A stretch of DNA of 64,000 nt from Planctobacterium sp047947135. GTDB lineage: Bacteria; Pseudomonadota; Gammaproteobacteria; Enterobacterales; Alteromonadaceae. The DNA lies in NCBI GenBank assembly GCA_047947135.1, contig CP170457.1:1674001-1738000 (forward strand). Reading direction: 5' to 3'. How positions within the stretch are numbered: position 1 is the first letter of the stretch; each line of letters starts with the position of its first letter. The position numbers and the translations under genes are program-made. Below, piece by piece: positions 35,424 through 44,131 of this stretch. The notes below the pieces were generated by a model. That model was not told the DNA's origin. It did not search any database and saw nothing but the letters and a program-made list of their open reading frames with translations.

Positions 35424-36216
35424 AGAACATCAGCCACTTAACTGGCGCAATTTACCGGAAAGCGAGGTTGCCATAGATGTGCAAAACCTGTCTTTATCTT
35501 TTGGCAATAAATGTGCATTGCACAATGTCAGTATGCGCATCCCTAAAAACAGCACGACCGCGATTATTGGACCAAGCGGCTGTGGTAAATCCACATTGAT
35601 TGGTTGTTTTAACCGCCTCAATGATTTAAATCCCAATTGTAAAATTAAAGGGAAAATATTGATGAATGGCAGAAATATATTTCATCCTAAAGAAAATATT
35701 CCTGCACTTCGAAGTAATGTTGGTATGGTGTTTCAACAGCCGAATCCGTTTCCAATGTCAATTTATGAAAATGTTGTTTATGGTTTACGAATTAAAGGGA
35801 TCACGAGTCGACGTATCCTGGATGATGAAGCTGAAGAAGTGCTTGCCCGAGTGGCGCTTTGGGACGAAGTCAAAGATATTTTGTTTCAGTCCGCAATGAA
35901 TTTGAGCGGTGGACAGCAACAACGACTGGTAATTGCGCGTGCTCTGGCATTGAAACCTGAAATCCTTTTATTGGACGAGCCTACATCGGCGCTCGACCCC
36001 ATTTCAACGCTGTTAATTGAAGAATTGATTACTGGCTTGAAATCTCAACATACCGTGGTAGTGGTTACCCATAATTTGCAACAGGCTGCGAGAGTATCGG
36101 ACCAGACCGCGTTTTTAAATATGGGGGAACTGGTTGAGTTTTCCAGCACGGACGTTATGTTCACGTTACCTGAACAGCAACAGACGGAAGCCTTTATTAC
36201 GGGGAGGTTTGGTTAA
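35407..36216 (+). CDS. pstB: Phosphate ABC transporter ATP-binding protein PstB
   Basis: The 269-residue ATPase has Walker A GPSGCGKST, Q-loop region VGMVFQQPNPFP, ABC signature NLSGGQQQRL, Walker B ILLLDEPTSALDP and the switch His in VVTHN. The FNRLNDLNP and QQPNPFPMSIYENV segments are characteristic of PstB. It drives phosphate import through PstC/PstA from the cytoplasmic side. It overlaps pstA and is followed 2 bp later by phoU. Confidence 0.96.
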   Translation: MPELFREHQPLNWRNLPESEVAIDVQNLSLSFGNKCALHNVSMRIPKNSTTAIIGPSGCGKSTLIGCFNRLNDLNPNCKIKGKILMNGRNIFHPKENIPALRSNVGMVFQQPNPFPMSIYENVVYGLRIKGITSRRILDDEAEEVLARVALWDEVKDILFQSAMNLSGGQQQRLVIARALALKPEILLLDEPTSALDPISTLLIEELITGLKSQHTVVVVTHNLQQAARVSDQTAFLNMGELVEFSSTDVMFTLPEQQQTEAFITGRFG

Positions 36217-36218
36217 CC

Positions 36219-36911
36219 ATGGATTTGAATCTCTCAACTCATATTTCCGGGAAGTTTAATCAGGAACTGGAGGACCTTCGGGCTGCGCTGCTGGCTATGG
36301 GAGGTCAGGTTGAACTACAACTCAGCAGAACATTAACGGCCCTGAGAACTGACGATAAAAGAATGGCCGAAAAGGTGGTACACGATGATCACAAGATCAA
36401 TCAGATGGAAGTCAGTATTGATGATGAGTGTATGCGTATTATTGCCAGAAGGCATCCTATCGCCAGTGATCTACGTTTGGTCTTAACAGTAGTAAAAATT
36501 AATACTGATATGGAAAGAATTGGTGACGAGGTAGAGCGCATTGCCAGAATGATCGCAATGCACAGTTTGCCCGCGTCTGAGAGAATCAAGTCAGGGATGG
36601 TGGATACCGGACATCAGATTTTGGATATGTTGCAACAGTCGTTGAATGCCTTTGTGCGCCTGGATGTTGATGCGGCCAGAGAGGTCCATCGTGAAGATAA
36701 AGAAGTAGATGCAAAATATAAACAGCTGCTTGTTCAGGTTATTTCTGAGATGCAACAACGGGAAGAGCTGGATTCGGGGTGGTTGGACGTATTGTGGTCA
36801 CTGCGGGCAATGGAGCGTATCGGAGATAGGTGCCAGAATATCTGTGAATATATCATCTACTATGTAGAAGGAGTAAACTTAAGACATATATCCCCAGCTG
36901 AACAAAAATAA
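36219..36911 (+). CDS. phoU: Phosphate signalling protein PhoU
   Basis: The 230-residue all-helical protein consists of two PhoU three-helix repeats with the metal-binding type motifs around DMERIGDEVERIA (about 105-120) and AMERIGDRCQNICEY (about 205-220). PhoU links Pst transport state to PhoR and restrains Pho regulon expression when phosphate is plentiful. It closes the pstC-pstA-pstB-phoU operon, as in many gammaproteobacteria. It is cytoplasmic and membrane-associated through Pst/PhoR. Confidence 0.96.
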   Translation: MDLNLSTHISGKFNQELEDLRAALLAMGGQVELQLSRTLTALRTDDKRMAEKVVHDDHKINQMEVSIDDECMRIIARRHPIASDLRLVLTVVKINTDMERIGDEVERIARMIAMHSLPASERIKSGMVDTGHQILDMLQQSLNAFVRLDVDAAREVHREDKEVDAKYKQLLVQVISEMQQREELDSGWLDVLWSLRAMERIGDRCQNICEYIIYYVEGVNLRHISPAEQK

Positions 36912-37050
36912 TAAACAAAATTATTCAGGTCCTTGATATGTAATGTCACAATAGTCTTTTTATTATCATCTTTCTGAAACATAACATAGTCTATCATGCC
37001 GCCAACTAATAAATTGGCGCGTAAGTAGGTCAGTATAAGAGTTGGAAATT

Positions 37051-37725
37051 ATGCCAAACAATACATTTTTAGCGGTTTTTGCAAAGTCACCGCTTAAACC
37101 CATCGAACAGCACATCGTGACTGTAACTAAATGCAGCAAGTTGTTGATTCCATTTTTTGAAGCAACTTTTGCAGACGATTGGGCGAAAGCTGAAGAATTA
37201 CAACAAGAAATATCATCTATCGAAGAAGAAGCTGACAAAATAAAACGTGAACTTCGTATGAGTTTGCCCAGTGGATTGTTTATGCCAATGCAACGACAGG
37301 ACTTGTTGGATTTATTGAAGCATCAGGACAGAATCGCAAACAAAGCGAAAGATGTATCCGGCCTTGTACTTGGCAGGCAAATGTTAGTTCCTGCTGTCAT
37401 TCAAGAAGAGTTTACAACATATTTAAAGCGCTGCATTGATGCCACAGTTCAGGCATGTAAGGCAATTAATGAGTTAGATGAATTGCTGGAAACAGGCTTT
37501 AAGGGCAGAGAAGTCGACCTCGTTGAAACCATGGTCGAAGAGTTGGATAAAATTGAAGACGATACTGACCAGATGCAGATTAAATTGCGTAGTAAGTTGC
37601 ATGCATTGGAGACGGAGTTAAATCCGGTCGATGCGATGTTTCTGTACAAAATTATAGAGGGTGTCGGAGGTTTGGCGGATGTTGCTGAACGTGTCGGCTC
37701 AAGACTCGAACTGATGTTAGCATAA
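37051..37725 (+). CDS. DUF47 (TIGR00153) PhoU-like Pit accessory protein
   Basis: The 224-residue all-helical protein has FLAVFAKSPLKPIEQH at the N-terminus and HQDRIANKAKDVSG and IEGVGGLADVAERVGSRLELML, the marks of the DUF47/TIGR00153 family related to PhoU. Such genes stand directly upstream of pit-type phosphate transporters, as here (14 bp gap). It probably modulates Pit activity; this is by association. I use the ATG at 37051; a TTG 9 bp earlier is the alternative. Confidence 0.9.
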   Translation: MPNNTFLAVFAKSPLKPIEQHIVTVTKCSKLLIPFFEATFADDWAKAEELQQEISSIEEEADKIKRELRMSLPSGLFMPMQRQDLLDLLKHQDRIANKAKDVSGLVLGRQMLVPAVIQEEFTTYLKRCIDATVQACKAINELDELLETGFKGREVDLVETMVEELDKIEDDTDQMQIKLRSKLHALETELNPVDAMFLYKIIEGVGGLADVAERVGSRLELMLA

Positions 37726-37739
37726 CAGGATATTTGGCG

Positions 37740-39005
37740 ATGGATATATTTACCTCATACGGCACTATTTTGATCACGGTTGCCGCGGTCGTCGGATTTT
37801 TAATGGCCTGGGGAATTGGTGCCAACGATGTTGCCAATGCTATGGGAACCTCAGTTGGCTCAAAAGCGCTTACAATAAAACAAGCAATTCTAATCGCAAT
37901 GGTCTTTGAGTTTGCCGGGGCCTACTTAGCGGGCGGCGAAGTGACTTCAACCATTCGAAAAGGCATATTAGAAAGTGCCTTTTTTGTTGATGCTCCTGAA
38001 TTGTTGGTTTTTGGTATGATTTCGTCGCTGCTGGCTGCAGGATTGTGGCTGGCGTTAGCCTCATATTTAGGTTGGCCTGTTTCAACTACACACTCTATCA
38101 TTGGTGCGATTGTCGGCTTTGCTGCTGTGGGTGTAAGCGCTGATGCCGTTGTATGGAGTAAGGTTGTTGGTATTGTTGGGAGTTGGATAATCACCCCTGC
38201 GATATCAGGATTTATTGCTTTTCTTATATTTAACAGTGCTCAAAAGCTGATTTTTAACACTGACAACCCATTTGATAACGCCAAGAAATATGTCCCGATG
38301 TACATGATGCTGGCAGGTTTTGTACTTTCTTTGGTTACTATCAAAAAAGGGTTAAAACATATTGGCTTGGACTTTTCACCAGAGATGGGTTACTTCCTGG
38401 CGATTGCAGTTGCGGTGGGCGTGGGTCTCATCGGTAAAGTTGCAATTAACAGAATCAAGTTTGATCCGGAAAGCGACAAAGAAATGCATTTTACCAACGT
38501 TGAAAAGGTGTTCGCTATGTTAATGGTTGTGACCGCTTGTTGTATGGCATTTGCTCATGGGTCTAACGATGTAGCTAACGCCATTGGACCGTTGGCAGCT
38601 GTTGTAAGCGTTGTAAATTCAGGCGGCGAAATTGCTAAAACAGCGTCTTTGGCATGGTGGATTTTACCTATGGGAGGCTTAGGTATTGTCGCTGGGCTGG
38701 CGTTGTTTGGCCATCGGGTTATCAAAACAATTGGCAACGGTATTACGCATCTCACCCCAAGCCGTGGATTTGCTGCGGAGTTGGCCGCTGCTTCTACCGT
38801 GGTTATTGCTTCCGGTACAGGACTACCTATTTCAACTACTCAAACTCTCGTTGGTGCGGTCTTAGGTGTTGGTATGGCTAGAGGTATAGCAGCACTAAAT
38901 CTTGGTGTGGTGAGAAATATTGTGGTTTCCTGGGTTATAACCTTGCCTGTAGGCGCTGCTTTGTCGATTATGTTCTTCTTTATGTTAAAAGGTATTTTTG
39001 CTTAA
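37740..39005 (+). CDS. pitA: Pit-family inorganic phosphate transporter
   Basis: The 421-residue membrane protein has about ten helices and the two inverted family signatures GANDVANAMGTSVGSKAL (about 24-41) and GSNDVANAIGPLAAVV (about 275-290), each followed by a PxSTT(H/Q) stretch (GWPVSTTHSIIGAIVG; TGLPISTTQTLVGAVLG). Pit proteins import metal-phosphate with protons at low affinity. The ATG at 37740 has AGGA about 9 bases upstream. It forms a pair with the DUF47 gene and is followed by an intrinsic terminator. The name pitA is by family; the sodium-phosphate branch is not excluded. Confidence 0.9.
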   Translation: MDIFTSYGTILITVAAVVGFLMAWGIGANDVANAMGTSVGSKALTIKQAILIAMVFEFAGAYLAGGEVTSTIRKGILESAFFVDAPELLVFGMISSLLAAGLWLALASYLGWPVSTTHSIIGAIVGFAAVGVSADAVVWSKVVGIVGSWIITPAISGFIAFLIFNSAQKLIFNTDNPFDNAKKYVPMYMMLAGFVLSLVTIKKGLKHIGLDFSPEMGYFLAIAVAVGVGLIGKVAINRIKFDPESDKEMHFTNVEKVFAMLMVVTACCMAFAHGSNDVANAIGPLAAVVSVVNSGGEIAKTASLAWWILPMGGLGIVAGLALFGHRVIKTIGNGITHLTPSRGFAAELAAASTVVIASGTGLPISTTQTLVGAVLGVGMARGIAALNLGVVRNIVVSWVITLPVGAALSIMFFFMLKGIFA

Positions 39006-39033
39006 TTTGGTAGATATTGTGCTCTGCGCTTCC

Positions 39034-39060
39034 AATCGGCTCACTTACGAGCCGATTTTT
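39034..39060 (+). terminator. Intrinsic terminator after pit
   Basis: A 9-bp stem (AATCGGCTC/GAGCCGATT) with a six-base loop runs into five T, 29 bp after the pit stop. It is a standard Rho-independent terminator. Confidence 0.85.
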
Positions 39061-39223
39061 GTTTACCCGAAAAGCTCCTGTTCCAGATATAAGATGTTTA
39101 TGACATCTTTGAGTCGCAAGCGATTGCACCCGAGCACACCTTCAATGTCAATTCGGTTTCCACTAGGAAACACGGATACGACAAAGTTCAACAGAAATTA
39201 ATTTAATTGACATAAAGCAAAGT

Positions 39224-39258
39224 AAATGAAATATATCTGTCATAGATATATTTCATTT
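39224..39258. promoter_or_regulatory. Perfect 15-bp inverted repeat overlapping the porin promoter
   Basis: AAATGAAATATATCT pairs perfectly with its complement around a GTCAT centre, ending 23 bp before the porin ATG. A TTGACA -35-like hexamer lies at 39207-39212, and a 17-bp spacer would place the -10 inside the left arm. This is the layout of an operator for a dimeric regulator, or of a 5'-UTR hairpin. The regulator is unknown; the 11-bp PhoB phasing is not met. Confidence 0.6.
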
Positions 39259-39281
39259 CACACTCACAGGTCCAATTCACC

Positions 39282-40208
39282 ATGATCCCTATTTTTCGTA
39301 AATCAATATCAACAACTGCTTCGTTTTTGATCCTGTACGCCTTTTCTTTGTGTGTGTGGGCTGATGAGCTTGTTGATTTATATGGTCAAGCTAATGTGTC
39401 ATTGCAAAGCGCGGATGAAGGTGACGGTTCATTTACCGAAATGAAGAGCAACGCATCACGCATTGGAGTGAGAGGTGAAGAAGATCTGGACAATGGCCTG
39501 ACCGTTTTTTATCAACTGGAGTGGCAGGTTGATTTAGCGGATATTGCAGATTCAGATAACATCACGTCAAGGGATCAATTTGTTGGTTTACAGGGGGATT
39601 TTGGTAAGATCATGTTAGGTCGCATTAATACAGTGACCAAGCAGCTTTCAATGCACATAGACCTGTTTAACCATTACGAAGGTGATATTCGAGGCCTGTG
39701 GAAGGGAGAGGCAAGAGTAAATGACTCTTTGACCTATTTTAGCCCGTCTTTAAGTGGTTTTACTGTCGCGATGACCTATGTTGCTGAGGAAGATGCTCAG
39801 GGTGATGATGCAACCTCTGTGGGCGTGTATTACGGTGATCCCAAGTTAAAAGGTTCTAAATTCTACGCAGCGGTTACCAGCGATGACAATATTGCCGATT
39901 ATGACACCCAGAGGTTAGTGCTATCTGGTAAGTTAGCCCAGTGGAAACTGGGGGCAGTATTCCATCGCCAGGAACCGGCAACTGGTGGCGAAAGCAAGTC
40001 TGGCACGACGTTGAGTGCCCAATATAGTCTGGGTGACTGGAAGTTAAATTCCCAGTACCAATCGCTGGAAGATGATGACAGTGTTTCTGTTGGGGCGGAC
40101 TATAAAGTCGGTGATAAAACCAAACTTTACGCTTGGTATACCAAAAGAGAGCTGGACAGCGATGAAGATAAGCGTTGGTTAGCTGTAGGTCTGGAACACA
40201 AGTTTTAG
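39282..40208 (+). CDS. Gram-negative general porin
   Basis: The 308-residue protein has a signal peptide (about 27 residues, ending CVWA) followed by a 16-strand type porin pattern: VDLYGQANVSLQ, SRIGVRGEEDLDNGLTVFYQLEW, RDQFVGLQGDFGKIMLGRI, LTYFSPSLSGFTVAMTY and the terminal LAVGLEHKF with C-terminal Phe. Porins form trimeric diffusion channels in the outer membrane. It follows the pit terminator and has its own promoter with a perfect inverted repeat. Its position next to phosphate genes suggests, but does not prove, a phosphate or anion-related role. Confidence 0.9.
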   Translation: MIPIFRKSISTTASFLILYAFSLCVWADELVDLYGQANVSLQSADEGDGSFTEMKSNASRIGVRGEEDLDNGLTVFYQLEWQVDLADIADSDNITSRDQFVGLQGDFGKIMLGRINTVTKQLSMHIDLFNHYEGDIRGLWKGEARVNDSLTYFSPSLSGFTVAMTYVAEEDAQGDDATSVGVYYGDPKLKGSKFYAAVTSDDNIADYDTQRLVLSGKLAQWKLGAVFHRQEPATGGESKSGTTLSAQYSLGDWKLNSQYQSLEDDDSVSVGADYKVGDKTKLYAWYTKRELDSDEDKRWLAVGLEHKF

Positions 40209-40224
40209 AGTTTACAGTAACAGG

Positions 40225-40245
40225 GGTACGACCTAAAGTCGTACC
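40225..40245. terminator. Hairpin between porin and purU
   Basis: An 8-bp stem (GGTACGAC/GTCGTACC) with a CTAAA loop lies between convergent genes. The T tail is poor on both strands. Confidence 0.5.
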
Positions 40246-40267
40246 TGCCCTTTGACACTAAAGCACG

Positions 40268-41122
40268 CTAATCAAAAACAATCGTTTTATTACCGTGTAT
40301 TAAGACTCGCTCTTCCAAATGGTTACGTAATCCTGTGGCCAATGCGCTCTTCTCACAATGCTTACCTTTACGCACCATATCCGCTGCGGTATCACTGTGG
40401 CTGATGCGAATCACTTCCTGATCAATAATTGGACCTGCATCAAGGTCTTCAGTGACATAGTGACAGGTTGCCCCAATCAGTTTCACGCCCCGGTCGTACG
40501 CTTGCTGATAAGGTTTAGCGCCGACAAAAGACGGTAAAAAGCTATGGTGGATATTGATGGCTCTGCCATGCCATTGCTGGCACATTTCAGCCGGGAGAAT
40601 TTGCATAAACCTGGCCAATACCATCAGGTCAATATTGTAATGGGCCAGTAGCGTGCTTATCTCTTCAAAAGCATGCTCTTTTGTCGTCGCAGAAAAATCT
40701 ATCCAGTGAAAGGGGACATTATACCAGTCAGCAAACTCTTGCATTTGCGGGTGGTTAGCGATGATGCAAGGGATATCACAATGCAGCTCATGGCTATGCC
40801 AGCGGTGCAAAATATCGATTAGACAATGAGACTCTTTACTGGCCAGCAACGCGACACGTTGTTTGATATGGGAATCACTCAACGTCCAGTTCATTTCAAA
40901 CTTATCCGCGATGGGGAGAAACGCCTGTTGAAACTCTTCCAGTGTCATAGACAAATCATCAGCGCTGATTTCATGACGCATGAAGAACTGGCCTGTCTGT
41001 AAATCAGTATGATGGTTTGCTTCGACTATGGTGGCATTGTTCGCGGCCAAAAACTGGCTCACGGCCGCAACCAGACCAATCTGGTCCGGGCAATGTATCG
41101 TTAATCGGAATGTTTGACGCAT
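40268..41122 (-). CDS. purU: Formyltetrahydrofolate deformylase PurU
   Basis: The 284-residue protein has an N-terminal ACT domain (about 5-85: CPDQIGLVAAVSQFLAANNA) and a formyltransferase-fold domain with IHHSFLPSFVGAKPYQQAYDRG and ATCHYVTEDLDAGPIIDQE, in which the His and the final Asp are catalytic. It hydrolyses 10-formyl-THF to formate and THF, supplying formate for purine synthesis and balancing one-carbon pools. The ACT domain is the regulatory site for glycine/methionine control in E. coli. It is monocistronic and cytoplasmic. Confidence 0.95.
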   Translation of the reverse strand: MRQTFRLTIHCPDQIGLVAAVSQFLAANNATIVEANHHTDLQTGQFFMRHEISADDLSMTLEEFQQAFLPIADKFEMNWTLSDSHIKQRVALLASKESHCLIDILHRWHSHELHCDIPCIIANHPQMQEFADWYNVPFHWIDFSATTKEHAFEEISTLLAHYNIDLMVLARFMQILPAEMCQQWHGRAINIHHSFLPSFVGAKPYQQAYDRGVKLIGATCHYVTEDLDAGPIIDQEVIRISHSDTAADMVRKGKHCEKSALATGLRNHLEERVLIHGNKTIVFD

Positions 41123-41226
41123 AGGTTTTATGTATTGCTTGAAAATCGGCTGATTAGTATACGGATTTCTTAATAAGTTCGCATGGTTAAATTTAGTCGG
41201 ACGGCTTCAGTTTCCGATAATCGACC

Positions 41227-41733
41227 TTAGGACTTCGCGGACCAACTGCGTAGCGGCTGGTATTTTACACCCGTCGCTGTAGAGACAGATTCAAACAAAC
41301 ACAGACTGTCGACTGTAAATTCAAATGCCGGTGGCAGTAAAGGGTAAGGCAACGGGGATTTCAGTTTTCGAAACAAGGTGATATGGGGTGTCAATTTGTC
41401 ATTACTAATAGTGATACCACTGTGTTTTGCCGCCTGTCGGCATTGTTTGGTCGCGGTTCTGATCGCCTCATGATTATCAACCAACAAAAAACCGACTTTA
41501 GGTTTGGAAAAATAACCAACGTCCTGACACCGAAGAGTGAATCGTGAGAACGGGAATTCTGCAGACATCAGATGTTCCAGCTGGTGTGGGCTGGTATTAC
41601 CGATAAACTGCAGAGTAATATGAAAGTTAGCCGTTGGCACATAACGTGCGTCAACGGAATAGACCTGATCCCGCCATTCTGCAATGGCCAGTTTGACGTC
41701 CGTTGGCAGGTCAAACGCGAAAAATGTTCTCAT
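41227..41733 (-). CDS. thpR: RNA 2',3'-cyclic phosphodiesterase (2H family)
   Basis: This 168-residue 2H phosphoesterase has two HxTx motifs, FHITLQFIGN (about 42) and PHITLFRKL (about 125), which form the symmetric active site. The N-terminus MRTFFAFDLP is typical of the ThpR/LigT family, which opens 2',3'-cyclic phosphates on RNA and can ligate tRNA halves. It is cytoplasmic, monocistronic, and divergent from mrcB with an 88-bp gap. Confidence 0.9.
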   Translation of the reverse strand: MRTFFAFDLPTDVKLAIAEWRDQVYSVDARYVPTANFHITLQFIGNTSPHQLEHLMSAEFPFSRFTLRCQDVGYFSKPKVGFLLVDNHEAIRTATKQCRQAAKHSGITISNDKLTPHITLFRKLKSPLPYPLLPPAFEFTVDSLCLFESVSTATGVKYQPLRSWSAKS

Positions 41734-41821
41734 AGTAAAAGTTGTTTTGTGACGCTGTTAATCGTGACCGTTACGGGTATCATAGTCGTTATTCGATTCC
41801 CTCAGCAAATAACAAAACCGA

Positions 41822-44107
41822 TTGAAGTATATTAGCCGACCTGTTCAGTGGTTTAAGACCTATTTCTGGAAATTATCATTTGTCGCATTAGCGATGTTGT
41901 TAGCATATGGGGTATACCTTGATGCTCAGGTGACCCAACGTTTCTCTGGCAACAAATGGGTCGTTCCGGCACAGTTATTTGCCCGCCCTCTGGAAATTGA
42001 AGTCGGACAGGGATTATACCGTGAAGAATTAGTCAAGGAGTTAAAGCTGCTGGGTTATCGGCCTGTGGCACGCATCACTCAAAGTGGTGAATATCGTGAC
42101 AACGCTGGAAAATTTGACATTATGCGGCGCGCTTTTGAGGCTGCGGAAGGAGCAGAGCCACAACGCTATTTACAGGTTACCTTAAAGCACGGTCGCGTGA
42201 CGGATATACGGGATTTAAGCAGCGGCGAATATATTCAGAGCATTCGTTTAGAGCCAATGATGGTGACCCGTCTCGTCACCCAAAGTAAAGAAGACCGTAT
42301 TCTGGTGTCGTTGCAAGAAGTACCTGAAACTCTGATAAATACTTTGCTGCATACCGAGGATCGTGACTTTTATTCTCACTTCGGTGTGGCGCCGTTAGCT
42401 ATTGCCCGGGCACTTGTGTCAAATATTAAAGCCGGACGCACAGTGCAGGGTGGCAGTACCCTGACTCAGCAATTGGCGAAAAATCTGTTTTTGTCGCGGG
42501 AGCGTAGTCTTTGGCGAAAAGCCAATGAAGCGATAATGGCAATTATTATGGAGATCCGTTACGACAAGCAGGAAATTCTGGAAACCTATCTCAACGAGGT
42601 GTTTCTGGGTCAAAAAGGCAATCTTGCGATTCATGGATTTGGTCTGGCATCTTTTTATTATTTTAATCGTCCCATAAATGAACTCAATGCCGCAGAAATG
42701 GCGACGTTGGTAGGAATGGTAAAAGGACCGTCTTACTATAATCCACTGCGCTATCCAGAAAGGGCTACTGAACGCCGCGACCTGATTTTAAAGACCCTGT
42801 TACAGGGCAACTATATAGACAAGACAACGTACTTAAGCAGCATAGCAATGCCGTTAAATGTGGTAGACAAGGGACTGCTGAGTCAGCATAAGTATCCTGC
42901 CTTTATGGATGCGGTTAATCGGGAGTTACGTCAAATACTGCCCAATCCAGAGCTACGGGTGTCTGGCATTAAGATATTCAGTACGTTGGACCCGCTATTA
43001 CAAAGGGCGGCGGAACAGGCGATCGATGCCAGATTACCGTTACTGGAGAAACGCAGTAAGGCACCTGAGCTCAATACGGCGCTCCTGGCAACTGATTATA
43101 AAAAGGGGGCTATCAGGGCACTTGTGGGCGACAAAGATTTTGCCTACCGGGGATTTAATCGCGCACTGGATGCCAGACGACCGGTGGGCTCGTTAATTAA
43201 ACCTGCGGTATATCTTACGGCACTGGAAGACAGCCAGAACTATCATTTGTTATCAGCGATTAATGATAAACCGATTACCTTAAAAAGCTCACAGGGAAAA
43301 CTGTGGCAACCACAAAACGTTGATAAACAATTTCGTGGCAAAGTCAGCTTGCTGGAGGCGTTAAGTACCAGTCTGAATGTACCCACCGTCAATCTGGGTA
43401 TGGAGCTGGGAATAGATCGTGTCGTTAATACTTTGCATCGACTGGGTGTGGAGTCCCATATTCCCAGTTATCCGGCGATTACACTTGGTGCCGTTAATCT
43501 GTCACCCAAAACTGTCAATCAGATGTATCAGACGATTGCCAATCAAGGGACGCAAATGCCGCTGCATACCATCAGAGCTGTTTCGACTCATGATAACCAG
43601 CTGCTGTGGCAGCGCGCTCCTGAACCCATTCAGACAGTAGATGCCAAGGCCGCTTATCTGGTTAATTATGCGTTGCACAAGGTCACCAGAGAGGGCACTG
43701 CAAAAGTATTGAAAGCGCAATATCCCAATATTCGCCTTGCGGGAAAAACAGGCACCACTGATGATTACCGTGATAGCTGGTTTACTGGTATTGATAACGC
43801 CGTAGTGACCACGGTATGGGTCGGTAATGATGATAATCACGATACGGGATTAACTGGCTCAAAGGGGGCTATGTTGATTTATGCCTCTTTACTTAAACGT
43901 GCAAAACCGCACTCTTTTAATCAGACATTTCCTGACGGTATTGGCATCGCCCATTTCAGTCAGGAGAACTTCCAGCGCCTGACTCCGGGCTGTCAACAAT
44001 CGGTGAGTGTGCCAGCTGATTTGCATAGTTTACCTGAACCTGTTGGTTGCACAGGACAACCGAAAAAAGAAAAGAAATCCTTTTGGGATAAGATCTTTGG
44101 AAGTTAA
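41822..44107 (+). CDS. mrcB: Bifunctional penicillin-binding protein 1B
   Basis: The 761-residue class A PBP has one N-terminal membrane helix (about 16-33), a UB2H-like domain (about 50-140), a GT51 glycosyltransferase (about 160-330, catalytic Glu in TEDRDFYSHFG) and a transpeptidase (about 390-700) with SxxK in GSLIKP, SxN in STSLNVPT and KTG in GKTGTTDDYRDSWF. It polymerises and cross-links peptidoglycan in the periplasm. Translation appears to start at a TTG at 41822 because the membrane helix needs the upstream residues and no ATG/GTG is available there; a ribosome site is not obvious. It converges on the 253-residue orphan gene. Confidence 0.93.
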   Translation: MKYISRPVQWFKTYFWKLSFVALAMLLAYGVYLDAQVTQRFSGNKWVVPAQLFARPLEIEVGQGLYREELVKELKLLGYRPVARITQSGEYRDNAGKFDIMRRAFEAAEGAEPQRYLQVTLKHGRVTDIRDLSSGEYIQSIRLEPMMVTRLVTQSKEDRILVSLQEVPETLINTLLHTEDRDFYSHFGVAPLAIARALVSNIKAGRTVQGGSTLTQQLAKNLFLSRERSLWRKANEAIMAIIMEIRYDKQEILETYLNEVFLGQKGNLAIHGFGLASFYYFNRPINELNAAEMATLVGMVKGPSYYNPLRYPERATERRDLILKTLLQGNYIDKTTYLSSIAMPLNVVDKGLLSQHKYPAFMDAVNRELRQILPNPELRVSGIKIFSTLDPLLQRAAEQAIDARLPLLEKRSKAPELNTALLATDYKKGAIRALVGDKDFAYRGFNRALDARRPVGSLIKPAVYLTALEDSQNYHLLSAINDKPITLKSSQGKLWQPQNVDKQFRGKVSLLEALSTSLNVPTVNLGMELGIDRVVNTLHRLGVESHIPSYPAITLGAVNLSPKTVNQMYQTIANQGTQMPLHTIRAVSTHDNQLLWQRAPEPIQTVDAKAAYLVNYALHKVTREGTAKVLKAQYPNIRLAGKTGTTDDYRDSWFTGIDNAVVTTVWVGNDDNHDTGLTGSKGAMLIYASLLKRAKPHSFNQTFPDGIGIAHFSQENFQRLTPGCQQSVSVPADLHSLPEPVGCTGQPKKEKKSFWDKIFGS

Positions 44108-44131
44108 ATGCTTATCACAGCGTTATTGACA

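Noticed and set aside
39224..39258. PhoB site in the porin promoter because of CTGTCAT in the palindrome centre
   Set aside because: The second half-site at 11 bp is missing; the perfect inverted symmetry fits another type of regulator.
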